This document shows, piece by piece, positions 25,270-35,358 of a stretch of 64,000 bases of DNA. This DNA comes from Aselliscus stoliczkanus (Eukaryota; Chordata; Mammalia; Chiroptera; Hipposideridae). Under the pieces are notes generated by a model. The model was not told the DNA's origin, did not search any database, and was given only the letters and a program-made list of their open reading frames with translations. The stretch lies in contig CM066729.1 in the NCBI GenBank assembly GCA_033961575.1, positions 32,398,501 through 32,462,500 on the forward strand, written 5' to 3'. The position numbers were made by a program, and so were the translations under genes. The first letter of the stretch is position 1; each line of letters starts with the position of its first letter.

Positions 25270-25625
25270 TAGGTGGAGTAGCCACAGTGCCAGAAATGGA
25301 TATTATACATGGGTCCACATCCCATGGGGACCACTTGAACAAGCTGGTATAGTTATTGCTGCTGCTCAGTGTTCAACACACCAGCAAAAGAGACCAAAGC
25401 TGTACAGAAATATGGCATTATCTCTCCAAGGGGCCAATGAGCTGTAAGGTGGCAAGCTGGCCTCATCAGAATCCTTCCATCTGAAATACCAGAAATTCAT
25501 CTTGACAGGGATAAACATATATTCCAGGTTAGAATTTGCCTTTTTGATTGCAGAACTTTGGGAGGCACCACTCTGAAGGCTAAGAGTGTTCCCTCCAGCA
25601 AAATAGGACCAGAGTATTTTCAAAA
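25270..25625 (+). mobile_element. Endogenous retrovirus pol fragment, integrase N-terminal part (broken)
   Basis: One plus-strand frame from the SINE junction reads as a retroviral integrase zinc-binding region. Two histidines lie about four residues apart near the start. Later a Cys-x-x-His appears where Cys-x-x-Cys is expected, so a metal ligand is lost. A TAA at 25444-25446 breaks the frame, then the beginning of a catalytic-core-like stretch (Ile-Leu-Thr-Gly-Ile) follows, then a TGA. It is not functional. Confidence 0.6.
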
Positions 25626-25862
25626 GTACTCAATAAATCTATTGCACACAAATCCTCGTCTTAAATTTTGTTTCTCAGGAAAACTGCCTGTTCTATATCT
25701 TTAATAACAACACACTTAGGCACATAATAGTAAAATTGTTGAGAAGAAAAGGCAAACAGAATTCTTAAAACCGTACAGAAAAAAAAAAAAAAAAGTCCTG
25801 TTATCTTCAATGGAAGACTCACCAATGACTTCCAAACAGGAAAAATGAAAGGCAGGGGTAAA
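25626..25862. other. Unassigned sequence
   Basis: Short stretch between the pol fragment and the next SINE, including an A-run at 25780-25794. It may be the end of the retroviral remnant. Confidence 0.35.
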
Positions 25863-25877
25863 TGAAATGACATCTTT

Positions 25878-26493
25878 TTTTTTTTTTTTTTTAAGATTTT
25901 ATTGGGGAATTGGGGAGGGGGACCAGCTAAGTTGTTGTTCTTCAATCCTCGTTGTGGAGGGCGCCAGTTGCCATCTGGCTTCCCGTCAGCAGCTCATGGC
26001 CTCTAAGCTCAAGGTGCTGTGTTCAATGTTAGTTGTGGGTGGGTGTAGCCACCATCCCATGCAGGAGTCGAACCTGGCAGCCTTGTTGTTAAGAGTGCAC
26101 ACTACATCCACTCAGCCATCCCTGCGGCAGCTCAGCTTAAGGTGCCGAGTTCACTCTTTAGTTGCGGGTGGGCGTAGCCACCATCCCATGCAGGAGTCGA
26201 ACCCGGCAGCCTTGTTGTTAAGAGTGCACACTCTATCCACTGAGCCATCTGGATGGCAGCTCATCTCAAGGTGCCAAGTTCAATCTTTAGTTGCGAGTGT
26301 GCATAGCCCACCATTGAACAGGCAATCTTGTTGTTACACCAACTGAGCCATCCTGCCACCTGCTGGCAGCTCAGCAACAGCTCAGCTCGGGCACAGCATT
26401 CACTGGCCCATGTGGGAATTGAACCAGCAGCCCTGTTGCTCAGAGCATGTGATCTAAGCCAACGCTTAACCAACTCAGCCACTCGGCCGGCCC
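25878..26493 (-). mobile_element. Compound SINE with an extra monomer, antisense
   Basis: Same family as 24742-25254. The tRNA-like middle unit (AGTCGAAC…GCAGCCTTGTTGTTAAGAG) occurs twice in tandem, near 26010-26130 and 26132-26250, so the element is about 100 bp longer. A 15-bp target duplication with one mismatch flanks it: TGAAATGACATCTTT at 25863-25877 and TGAAATGGCATCTTT at 26494-26508. The 159-codon ORF at 25867 is entirely inside this SINE. Confidence 0.92.
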
Positions 26494-26508
26494 TGAAATG
26501 GCATCTTT

Positions 26509-27003
26509 AAAGTGTAAAGAGGGAATCTACCAATGTAGTGTATCATGCCTAGATTGGAAATAATATTCAAATGTAGTGATGAAGTTAGTTGTAGAGAACC
26601 ATGGACTAAGGAATTAGTTGCCAGGAGCCTTCACTAAAAGAAAAATAATAAATAAATAAAGGGCATGTTTCAGGAAGAAGAGAAATGTTTCCGGTCAGAA
26701 ACCTGGAAATGCAGGGGTTAAAGAAAAGAACATTGGAAAAATAATTTAGCAGAAGAAAAGTAGAATGATAAAAATGAGTAACCCTAAAGAAGGCAAAAGG
26801 AAGAAAAAGAAAATAGAAAAGTGCAAAAATCATAAGCTCATAGTTGTCTTTAGCAATTCCTGGTAGTTACCAGTAAGAGATTATAGATGGGAGGTAGCGA
26901 TATTGGGGTAGTTATTATCCCTATGCAAGCCTGTAGGTGGATACAGTTCCTGTCTAGGAGACTGCTTCTATAAATATAGCTGTCTCTCTGGCCAATGGTA
27001 ACA
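26509..27003. other. Unassigned sequence
   Basis: A-rich on the plus strand near 26630-26840. A minus-strand 75-codon ORF there is compositional. No gene. Confidence 0.4.
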
Positions 27004-27022
27004 GTTCTCTCTTTGTTTAATT

Positions 27023-27356
27023 AAAGTTTATTGGGGTGACAATTGTTAGTAAAGTTACATAGGCTTCAAGTGTACAATTCTGTAATACCTCATCTATATA
27101 TCATGTTGTGTGTTTACCACCTGGAGTCAATTCTCCTTCCGTCACCATGTATTTGATCCCTTTTGCTCTTATCTACCACCTCCTCCCCCTTTACCCCCTG
27201 GTGACAACTAAAGTATTGCCTGTGTCTATGAGTTTTGTTTCTTCATTTGTTGTCTTGTTCCTTTGTTGTTTTCAGTTTTATATCACACATATCAGTGAAA
27301 TCATATGGTTCTTAACTTTTTCTGTCTTATTTCAGCATAACTCAAGATCCATCCAT
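27023..27356 (-). mobile_element. L1 3' end, antisense arm of an inverted insertion
   Basis: The plus strand begins GTTTATTGGGGTGACAATTG, then GGCTTCAAGTGTACAATTCTG, CACCTGGAGTCAATTCTCC, TGTCTATGAGTTTTGTTTC and ATATCAGTGAAATCATATGG. It is the reverse complement of the L1 3' UTR type seen at 1.6 kb. At about 27357 the L1 sequence switches strand. Confidence 0.85.
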
Positions 27357-27500
27357 TAATATCAAAAATATATGAGGAACTCATACAACTCAACAACAGA
27401 GAAAAACAAACAATCCAATTAAAAAAAGAGGAGAGGACCTGAATAGACATTTCTTCCAAGAGGACATACAGGTGGCCAATAGACATGTGAAAAAATGCTT
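27357..27500 (+). mobile_element. L1 ORF2 piece, inverted 5' arm
   Basis: Sense-strand ORF2: codons near 27365-27500 encode a stretch like [13 protein letters not shown] followed after a frameshift by the ED-NRHF…[13 protein letters not shown] segment typical of L1 ORF2. It directly abuts the antisense 3' arm. Opposite-strand arms with no gap are the classic outcome of L1 5' inversion (twin priming). Similar flanks near 27004-27022 and 27501-27519 may be the target duplication. Confidence 0.8.
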
Positions 27501-27519
27501 TTCTCTTTCTTTTAATTTA

Positions 27520-28090
27520 AACATGGTAATGGCTTCTTGCTGTTTCTGACCTGGGATTCTTTATTATCTTTCTTTGGTTTTCCATAACATTACTCAAATA
27601 TTATAAATATTCCCCTCCTCAATTATCCTTTCGAGTGTGGACTCTTTACCTGATACTCTGATACAAATATTGTATATTTTACTCCCTGGTATTCTTTCTT
27701 GCCCAAACACCCCAGAATTTGTTTAGGCTGGAAATGTGCTATGTGAAACATGAGACCACAAAATGTAGTTATGGCCAATGGGAAATAATAGTTGGGCATT
27801 TGGGGAACATAGCTTACTTTCCTATTACAGATAACAACCATTCCTTATTCTCCATTCCTGTTTGGTTGGGAGGTATAGACATGTAACCATAAAACCACAG
27901 GCATATGGTAAAAGACCAAGCGCCTAAGGATAAGAGAATAAAAAGATGGAAACAACCTAATTTCCTAGTGTCAACTTTGAGTCACCATGCTAGCCCTGAG
28001 ATTCATGATAAATAAATCCTACTGTTAGCAGTATTATTTTGTTTGTTTTCAGCTGGTAGATGAATGTATTCCTGACTAATAGATCTTGAA
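27520..28090. other. Unassigned; possible old LTR-like sequence
   Basis: The right part (TCATGATAAATAAATCCTACTG, then a TTTTCAGCTGGTAGATGAAT and CTGACTAATAGATC ending) resembles the 3' end of some ancient LTRs. The family is not identified. Confidence 0.3.
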
Positions 28091-28482
28091 CATGCAAACA
28101 CAAGTTGACCCTTTAGCGCCTTCCTGATATCTTATTTTCGGTAGAAACCCATCAAGATTCCTGTCCAGAACTTTCTCCTAATACTTTGCATGAGTTTAAT
28201 GTTCCTCATTCTCTAGTTCCTAAATACTTTACATTTACTTTCATCCATAACCAGGGGGTGGGGTGACAAGTTCATTGCACTTTTACAAAATATTTGTATA
28301 ACTCAGCATTCATAGGCACACTAATACTATTTTATTAAACTACTCCCTTCGTTTTTTTGCTTACCTCACACTTCACACTTCTGGTGGCAAGAAGGCAAAC
28401 TATTCATCCCGTTTGGATTTTTCCTCCTATATCAAGTTGATGATCTGTGTATTGTGTCCTCAATTGGATTTCTTTTCTTTTC
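28091..28482. other. Unassigned sequence
   Basis: No gene or confident repeat. Confidence 0.4.
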
Positions 28483-28720
28483 TTTTTTTTAAAATTAGTT
28501 TCAGGTGTACAAAACAATGCAATAGTCATACATTTCACCTCCCACAAAGTGACAAAACACCTCCCCCCTATCTATTGCTCCTCTGACATCTTTTATATCT
28601 ATTTCAATTTCATTGACTTTGCTTTCTTAACTCATCATTTTTCTATCAAATAGTGTGTGGTAGATTTCCCCTCCATACATAATTAATACACTTTCTGATT
28701 CTCCTCTGATAAGCACTGGT
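28483..28720 (-). mobile_element. L1 3' UTR, antisense
   Basis: After a T-run the plus strand reads TTTCAGGTGTACAAAACAATG, ATACATTTCACCTCCCACAAAGTGAC, CTGACATCTTTTATATCTAT and TTCATTGAC. This is the complement of the 3' UTR module type found at 12.2 and 23.5 kb. 5'-truncated. Confidence 0.8.
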
Positions 28721-29790
28721 CACCACACATTTTTATCTGCAATATGTTAATAGCTTATCTCCTTGTGACGTTTAGAAAATTAGATAAACAGAAACCAGCC
28801 TTTTTATTTTTTTCTTTCCAAGAAATCCTTATTCCTTTACCCATAAGTGAAGCTATATGAAATACAAAAGATTTTGATCAAACATCGGTCTGGTCATGAT
28901 TTAGCTTATAGAGACTTAGAGTAATTAAGCCTGAGAAAGTTTTTCGTTATATACGGAAAGAAATGGACTTGAGAGATAGCAAGAAAGAAGAACAATAAAG
29001 ATGGTATTGAATTTTATTTTAATAACATGGGTAGAAGGAATCTCGTGATACATGATGTCTGATAATTAACAATATTTGATAGAGAAGCAGCAGATTTGAT
29101 GAGGCAAAGATATTTTTAAATTAGAAGACTAGATCATAAGACAGCATGAGACTTTTTTTATGGGATATTTTTTCACATAACGTTCATCTGATTCTGATTT
29201 CTGAGGCTGAGCTTTGCTACAGACCATTAGGTTTTAACTGTGAGCTACTGAGATGAGACAGCAGGAAGATAAAACAGCAAACAAAATACTTAATGTGAGA
29301 AATTGAAATGGTTGGCTTGTTGAACTAGGATACATTTTACTAATATGAAGGAAAATAAATTCTGTTGCTGAAGTGATAAGAAAATGCTAGATAGTGTTTT
29401 TATAAATTGTTCCTTTTCTGTCTCATTTTTATTATGGTAACAATTAAAACTTAAATTGCATTATAAGCATTATTGCCATTACAGGGATATTTCATAGATA
29501 CTACTTGGTGATTTAGTACTGAGACATTAGTATTGAGGTAGAAGGAAGCAGTATGCATATATCTTTTGTGCAATAAAAAGTTTTCATACTTCTCTTCAAA
29601 GTTTGAGATTATTCTCATTAACAAAATGAAATAAAATGATGATTTATGGAATTCTCTTTCTCTGGTGTTTTGCTTTGTCTGTCTTGTTTGTACTTAGTGA
29701 AAGATTTATGTAAATGCAACAATAAGTCACACAGCTTGAATTAACTTTCTTTTCTCACCAAATGCAAAGAAGTGACATTTGTCATATTCC
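28721..29790. other. Unassigned sequence, about 1 kb
   Basis: No ORF of 60 codons or more and no recognised transposon. Confidence 0.45.
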
Positions 29791-29810
29791 TGAGTCATTA
29801 TTATTATTAC

Positions 29811-29915
29811 TATTTTTTTTTCAAGGCAGTGTCACTGGCCCTCATATGTGGGACCAAACCCCAGCCACTGGCTTCCCAAGCCAGGGCTTAACCACTGAGC
29901 CCCTCCGCCTGCCCT
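29811..29915 (-). mobile_element. Short tRNA-derived SINE, antisense
   Basis: Same unit as 111-223 (GGCAGTGTCACTGGCCCTCA, then GGCTTCCCAAGCCAG). The 10-bp flank CTGAGTCATT occurs at 29790-29799 and again at 29916-29925. Confidence 0.88.
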
Positions 29916-29925
29916 CTGAGTCATT

Positions 29926-30419
29926 TTTCAGAGGAGTGTGTTACAACGTCAAAACTGCCCCCATTTGGGATTTCCAATTTGTGACTGGCAACACACATTT
30001 ATATCTTTAGGTGCCAGAAATGAGGATGGAACAGAAAGACAGAAGGGTAAATTGGCAGTGATGCCATGGAGGGCCAAGGGGACTTAGGTAGGACTTGGTG
30101 ATGAAATTATAATGTGTGTCCTGTGAGGCAAGTCATAATCTCTGACCTACACAAGGTCTGAAGCTGAAAGCAAACTGCCTAAATCTGATACTTCATCCTC
30201 CCTAATGGGTGTAAAGCAGTGGGATAAATGCTTAAGTACAAAACACAACTGTAAGCAACCATTAAGGTAATAATAAGCTTTCTATCTTTCTGTCTGTATA
30301 TTTTTATTGGTAACCTAAAGCATGCCCAAGATGAGCAGGGTGAATGTTCAGGATGCTAATTGCTTTGATCCTATTGGATCCCACCCTCACCTCTGCATGA
30401 ACTAAAATGTAATCTTGAA
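29926..30419. other. Unassigned sequence
   Basis: Moderately GC-richer than its surroundings. No gene, and no repeat identified. Confidence 0.35.
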
Positions 30420-30506
30420 GTCTAGGATTTTTATTTCTTGTGTTTATGGCAGTCACTTCAGTGACTTACATAGGGTGGGTATTAATAAATATTTGCTGAA
30501 TGATTA
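30420..30506 (+). repeat. L2/MIR 3' end fragment
   Basis: The phrase GGGTGGGTATTAATAAATATTTGCTGAATGA, preceded by TTATGGCAGTCAC, resembles the shared L2/MIR tail (AATAAATATTTGTTGAATGA). Ancient and short. Confidence 0.6.
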
Positions 30507-31139
30507 ATTCTTCTTTGTTTTTCTTATGTAGGTAATCAAAGAAAGACAAATATCTACACATACCAAAAAACTGGTAGAAATGACATGTCATAAAATCAAA
30601 TTATAGATGCCCATAAATTTCTTACCAAACTTGATTATATTTAAAATCTTTGCATGACAAAATAAAGAACTAATCTTTTCATATACAAAAGTTAATTTAC
30701 AGGTAATACTCTAAGAGAAAAGTAAAAGCTTTCATTTCAAATTTTAGGTTTAAATTGAAAGAACTACATGGGGCCATTAATGACTTTTTAAGAAAGATTA
30801 TTTTATTCCTGAGAAGTTGGATTTCTTTCATTTAGAGATTATATTTCAGTACTTATGGATTTAAAATGGTCATTTTAGCAGCTTACTTTTTAAAAAGTTT
30901 CCTCTATATTTTCCAATTCATTCTTGACCCATACCTCTGTTATTAATAATAATAAGAAGAAGAAGAATTATAATCTAGAGTAATGTAAAAATGTAATTCT
31001 GCTTTAAATATTAGTCTCAAATAGGTACTATTAAATATTTTCCCTCTTTTTATTATCTCTACTTGTGTGATAAATTTGTAAGTATTTAATAAAGTTAAAA
31101 TTCTGAGAATAATTACATAAAATATTAGAAAGTTAACCA
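30507..31139. other. Unassigned AT-rich sequence
   Basis: No gene. It includes a short AATAATAAGAAGAAGAAG low-complexity stretch near 30943-30966. Confidence 0.4.
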
Positions 31140-31690
31140 TAGTATTACCTTCAGTAATTTAATTACATTGGGAAATAATGCATGGAGATGACATCCACTG
31201 TGAGGAGAAAATTTGATTATATTAAATCACTTTATATTCAATATGCTCATTTAGGCATGCACACCTTTTAATTAGGGAGCATTCATATTACAGAAGTTCA
31301 CAAACTTAGAGCAGTTATTTGAAAATGTTAGTTTTGTTCTTGCTACAACTTCCATAAATAACACAGCTGGAAGAATTGCTTTATTTTTGTACCATGAATA
31401 GACAGTATTAATTCAATGATAACACCATAAATGAAATACTTTACTGCTTACTTTAGAATAATTATGTTTAACTTATGCTACCTATTCTCAGTAAATCACT
31501 TCAAAGATATTAATTCTCCCTATTAAATGATCCTAGTTATGTCTAAGAGTACAGTATCCTTCATCTGTGCCTCAGATTCCTACAACCATTAATTTTAATA
31601 TCAATTAATTACTTGCACACCAGTTACATCAGAGTTATTGCTTGTTCACTTACTTGAATCCGATAATACTCTCGCCATTAAAAAAAAATA
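31140..31690. other. Repeat-free stretch, possible conserved non-coding sequence
   Basis: It contains TTTTAATTAGGGAGCATTCATATTAC and AACTTCCATAAATAACACAGCTGG (split here only for description), with no transposon signs. Composition is compatible with a regulatory element. There is no direct evidence. Confidence 0.2.
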
Positions 31691-31721
31691 GAAGTGGAAA
31701 CATTAAAAAGTAAAACACACA

Positions 31722-32150
31722 AGGCCAGCTGAGTGGCGAGTTGGTTAAGACTTGGCTTGGGATGCTAGCTCTGAGCATCAGGGCCCCAGTTCAGATCCCA
31801 CATAAGGCCAGTGACAATGCCTTCTACAGCTAAGATGGTGCACTACAGCTCAGCCGTGAGTTGCCAGAGATGGGTAGGCTGCAGCCCCTGTTGCAGTGGG
31901 CTGCATGAGCTACTGGCTGGCAGCCAGTGTGAGTGGCTGGCATTCAGTGTGAGTTGCCATGAGCCGCCATGAGTGGCTATCCAATGGCCAGAGAGTGATC
32001 TGCCTCACCCAGGTAGAGCGCAATGATCACAATACCAACATGTGCCAGTTAAACGATGTCCTCCACAATTAGACTGAGGAACAAACGGATAGCAACTTGT
32101 CTGTTCCCCTCCCCTAATTCCCCAATAAAATCTTTAAAAAATAAAATAAA
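31722..32150 (+). mobile_element. Long tRNA-derived SINE (head plus body)
   Basis: The head is close to the short SINE (GGCCAGCTGAGTGGCGAGTTGG, CAGTTCAGATCCCACA, GGCCAGTGACAATGCC). It is followed by a ~330 bp body with GGCTGCAGCCCCTGTTGCAG, CAATGATCACAATACC, GATGTCCTCCACAATTAGACTG and the tail CCCCAATAAAATCTTTAAA. Related copies are at 35.75, 39.4 and 63.4 kb. Confidence 0.9.
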
Positions 32151-32690
32151 AAATAAACAAACAAAAAACATTTTCATTCACAATCATTTCAGAAAATTAA
32201 ACATAAGCTGTATATTCTTCTCTCTCTCTATCTCTCTTCTCTCCTGACATTTCCTTATCATTTTACGTATGATAATGCAGCATGTGAAACCATATTTGTT
32301 TATGTTGTGATATAAATTTCATGTCCTAAGCATTGAATCAGAATAGAGAGAGTAACTGAAAATTTAAGGAGCAGGCATCATTATTTAACATATTTCATCA
32401 ACTATTGTAAAGGCTTACTTTCCATTTTAATGTAGTATGATTGAAGGATCAACCTTTTTAATAGCCTGCATTAGTCATACAGGAAATATTGCTTTGGCAA
32501 ATAAGCTAATATGAAATGGTTTTGTAAGTAAAAGAGATGGAACTTTAATCCTCTCTGTTTCAATCAATCTTTATTATAAGGTGAGAGGATATCTAGTTGT
32601 TAGCAACATCTAATGACCTACCACTTTTATTTAGTCTTCCTCCTTCTATATTGTTACCCGTTGATTAGGTTTTTGACTTTATTTACTATG
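32151..32690. other. Unassigned sequence
   Basis: A-rich SINE tail, then a short TCTC-rich tract near 32217-32245, then unassigned DNA. No gene. Confidence 0.4.
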
Positions 32691-32703
32691 TAGTATATAC
32701 CTT

Positions 32704-32818
32704 GGGCCGGCCAACTGGCGCTGTGGTTAAGCACTGGCTTGGGAAGCCAGCTGCCCCGGTTCAGATCCCACATATGAGGGCCAGTGACACTGCCCTCAAA
32801 AAAAAAAAAAAAAAGAAT
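32704..32818 (+). mobile_element. Short tRNA-derived SINE
   Basis: Starts GGGCCGGCCAACTGGCGCTG with B-box-like GGTTCAGATCCCA, then CCAGTGACACTGCCCTC and poly(A). A perfect 13-bp target duplication TAGTATATACCTT lies at 32691-32703 and 32819-32831. CTGGCTTGGGAAGCCAG at 32734-32750 forms a perfect 7-bp stem with a GGG loop. Confidence 0.95.
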
Positions 32819-32879
32819 TAGTATATACCTTTTTCCTTCATTGTGCGTGTGTCTGTGTATATAAAATTATCTGATGATA

Positions 32880-33736
32880 ATTTTTTTAGTAGTTTTTATT
32901 AATTATGAACTTATTGTCCTTAGTATGTACAGGGTTATTCAAGTTACCTATATCATTTTGCTTTTTTGTACTTTTGGGGAACTTGGTCCATTTCATGTAA
33001 GTTGTTAAATTTACGTGTGTAGAGTTGTTAGTATTATTTAATATCATTTTGATGTCTGTAGAATCTGCAGTGATGTTTCATTCCTGATACTGACAATTTG
33101 TGTCATCTTCCATTTTTCTCAGTAGCTAAAGGTTTGCCAATTATATTTATCTTTTCAAAGAAATAGCTCTTCATGTTATTGTTTTCCTATTTTTTCTATT
33201 TTCAATTTCATTGATTTCTGCTTCTATTCTTATTTTCTTCCATTTGCTTGCTTTGAGTTTCTTTTGCTCTTCTTTTTCTAGGATCTTGAGGTAGGAGCTT
33301 AGGTTGTTGATTTAACTATTCTCTTTACTGATGTATGCATTTAGTGCCATAAATTTCCCTGTCAACATCATTTGAACTATGTCTCATAAATGCTGATATT
33401 TTATATATCTTGTACATATACGTCAATGTTTTTGTTTGTTTTTGTTTCCCATGAGTCTTGTTTGACCCATGGATGATTTGAAAGTGTGTTCTTTTGTTTC
33501 TAAGTGTTTGGAGGCTTTCCTATTACCTCTGTGTTATTGATTCCTAGTTCAGTACCTCTGTGGATGATGAACATACTCTGTGTGATTTAATTGTTTTAAA
33601 TGTATTGAGGTTTGTTTTAGGACATGATCTGTCTTTATAGGTGAGTCACTGTATTATAGGAACTTGCAAGGAATATTTATTTTGTGAGTAGGTAGGTGTT
33701 CTATAATGTTGATTAGATTCTGTTGGTAGGTATCTG
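32880..33736 (-). mobile_element. Old L1 ORF2, antisense (segment 1)
   Basis: Plus-strand phrases TCAAAGAAATAGCTCTTCATGT, TTCATTGATTTCTGCTTCTA, TTTTTCTAGGATCTTGAGG, GTGCCATAAATTTCCCT, TTTGAACTATGTCTCATAAATG and TAATGTTGATTAGATTCTGTTGG are complements of the L1 ORF2 region between the RT and endonuclease domains. The element resumes after an LTR insertion. Confidence 0.85.
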
Positions 33737-34003
33737 CACTGATTGTGACAAACTTGGTGGCTTAAAACAATAAAAACTTTTTATCTCACAGTTTTGGAGA
33801 GTAGAAGTCTGAAATCAGTTTTATCAGACTGAAATCAAGGTTTTGGCCATGTCATACTTCTTCTGGGGGCTATAGAGGACAGTCTGTTGCTTGACCCTTC
33901 AGCTTTGAGTGACCAAAGGGTTTCCTTGGCTTCTGGGCAATCACTTTAATTTTTAAGGCAAGTATCTTCAAACACCTCTCAGCTCTGTCTTCATTTTGTC
34001 CAT
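33737..34003 (-). mobile_element. MLT1-like 3' LTR, antisense
   Basis: ACTTGGTGGCTTAAAACAATAAAAAC, CTCACAGTTTTGGAGAGTAGAAGTCTG and AATCAAGGTTTTGGCC are the complement of the MLT1 LTR 3' half. It lies where the antisense L1 is interrupted. Confidence 0.7.
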
Positions 34004-34650
34004 GGTCTGTATCAAATCTCTCCCTGACCATCTAAATAATTCAAATCAGGTATGGGTGAGATGCTAGATACAACCCATTCTTGGGCAAAATTCCTCTCTA
34101 ACTGTGGATCTGCAAAACTAGAAGACACATTATCTGTTTCCAAAATACCATGACAGGAGGTCATAGTATAACAGTTATAGAAATTTCCATTCCAGAAGGG
34201 GCCACTGGCCTCAAACAATTTTAAAATCCATCAAGAAAACTCCCATTGGGTTGCAAAGACTGGATATAATACTCTGTGAATTGAAACCCCAGTCTCTGGC
34301 CTAGTGGCTGTGCCCTAGGAGTGATACTTGCTTTCTCTTAAACAGTGAGTTGTGTCTATAGCGGAGTAATTTTATGATCCTGTTTCCTGCCTGTGAAACT
34401 GAGAATCTGACAACCTTCTTTGAATTTTTTCCCCACCTCTGTCCAAGTTGACAGTGTTTCTAGTGATTTAAAAAATAAAAAAAAATCTCAAAACACTCTG
34501 TGAATCGCTCATAATGAATGGGATTTATACCAGTAAACAAAAGGGATCTCCATGGATATTTCCTGGATCTCTCCATAGATATTTCTATCTCTATTCCTGG
34601 CTTGCTGGTTGAGGGACTGTATGAATTACATTCCTAATCTCTTCAGCAGT
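34004..34650 (-). mobile_element. MaLR internal sequence (MLT1-int-like), antisense
   Basis: GGGCAAAATTCCTCTCTAACTGTGG, TATCTGTTTCCAAAATACCATGACA, TTTCCATTCCAGAAGGGGCC and GTGGCTGTGCCCTAGG resemble MaLR internal sequence read in reverse. MaLR interiors carry no intact retroviral genes. Its position right of the LTR fits a minus-strand element. Confidence 0.55.
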
Positions 34651-34965
34651 AGCAAAAGTTCGCTACCTGCCCTTCTAATATCTTGTATATTTTTACTTAT
34701 TATTTGTCTAGTTCTATTACTTTTTAAGATCAAGGTGCTGATCTGCTTTAATTATGTATTTTTTTTTCTATTTATCCTTTTCTATCAGGTTTTATTTTTT
34801 ATTTTTTTAATTATTTCCTCACATACTTTGCAGCTCAGTTCTGTGCATACACATTTAGGACAGTAATATATTTTTGATGATTGGCCCTTTTGTCATTATG
34901 TAGAGCCCCTCTCCATATCTGGTAATTTTCTTTGCTCTAAAGTGATATCAGTGATATCAGCAGAT
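34651..34965 (-). mobile_element. Old L1, antisense (segment 2)
   Basis: CACATACTTTGCAGCTCAGTTC, GTGCATACACATTTAGGACAG, TTGTCATTATGTAGAGCCCCT and GGTAATTTTCTTTGCTCTAAAG match the complement of the L1 ORF2 endonuclease region, continuing segment 1 after the LTR insertion. Confidence 0.8.
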
Positions 34966-34976
34966 ACTCCTGCTTT

Positions 34977-35057
34977 TTTTTTTTTTTTTTTTGAGGACAG
35001 TGTCACTGGCCCTCATATGTGGGATCCAAACTGGGGTCGCGCCACTCCGCTAGCTCA
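34977..35057 (-). mobile_element. Short SINE with internal deletion, antisense
   Basis: Poly(T), GAGGACAGTGTCACTGGCCC, GGGATCCAAACTGGGGTCG, then directly GCGCCACTCCGCTAGC. The anticodon-arm segment present in sister copies is missing. A perfect 11-bp target duplication ACTCCTGCTTT lies at 34966-34976 and 35058-35068, inside L1. Confidence 0.9.
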
Positions 35058-35356
35058 ACTCCTGCTTTCTTTTAATTAACGTTTGCATGATATATATTTT
35101 TCCCAACCTTTTACTTTCACCTGTGTGTTCTGTTATACTTGGGTCATATTTTAAATCTATTCTGCTAATCTTATTCTTTTAATTGGCAGATGATTTATAT
35201 TTAATGTAATTCCTGTATATTAGAGCTTCAATATGCCACTTAAATTTTTGTTTTCTCCATTTTGATTTATTTTTAGTGTTTTATTTTTGTTATCTCTTTT
35301 TATAACTTGTCTACTGGTTGCTTTAAGTATTATATCAGATACAGTGTGTATACATA
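35058..35356 (-). mobile_element. Old L1, antisense (segment 3)
   Basis: TTAATTAACGTTTGCATGATATAT, ATTCTTTTAATTGGCAGATGATTTATA and CTACTGGTTGCTTTAAGTATTATA continue the antisense L1 endonuclease and upstream region. Confidence 0.75.
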
Positions 35357-35358
35357 TA

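Noticed and set aside
25867..26346. 159-codon ORF, the longest in the window
   Set aside because: It lies entirely inside the antisense compound SINE, including its poly(T), so it is not a gene.
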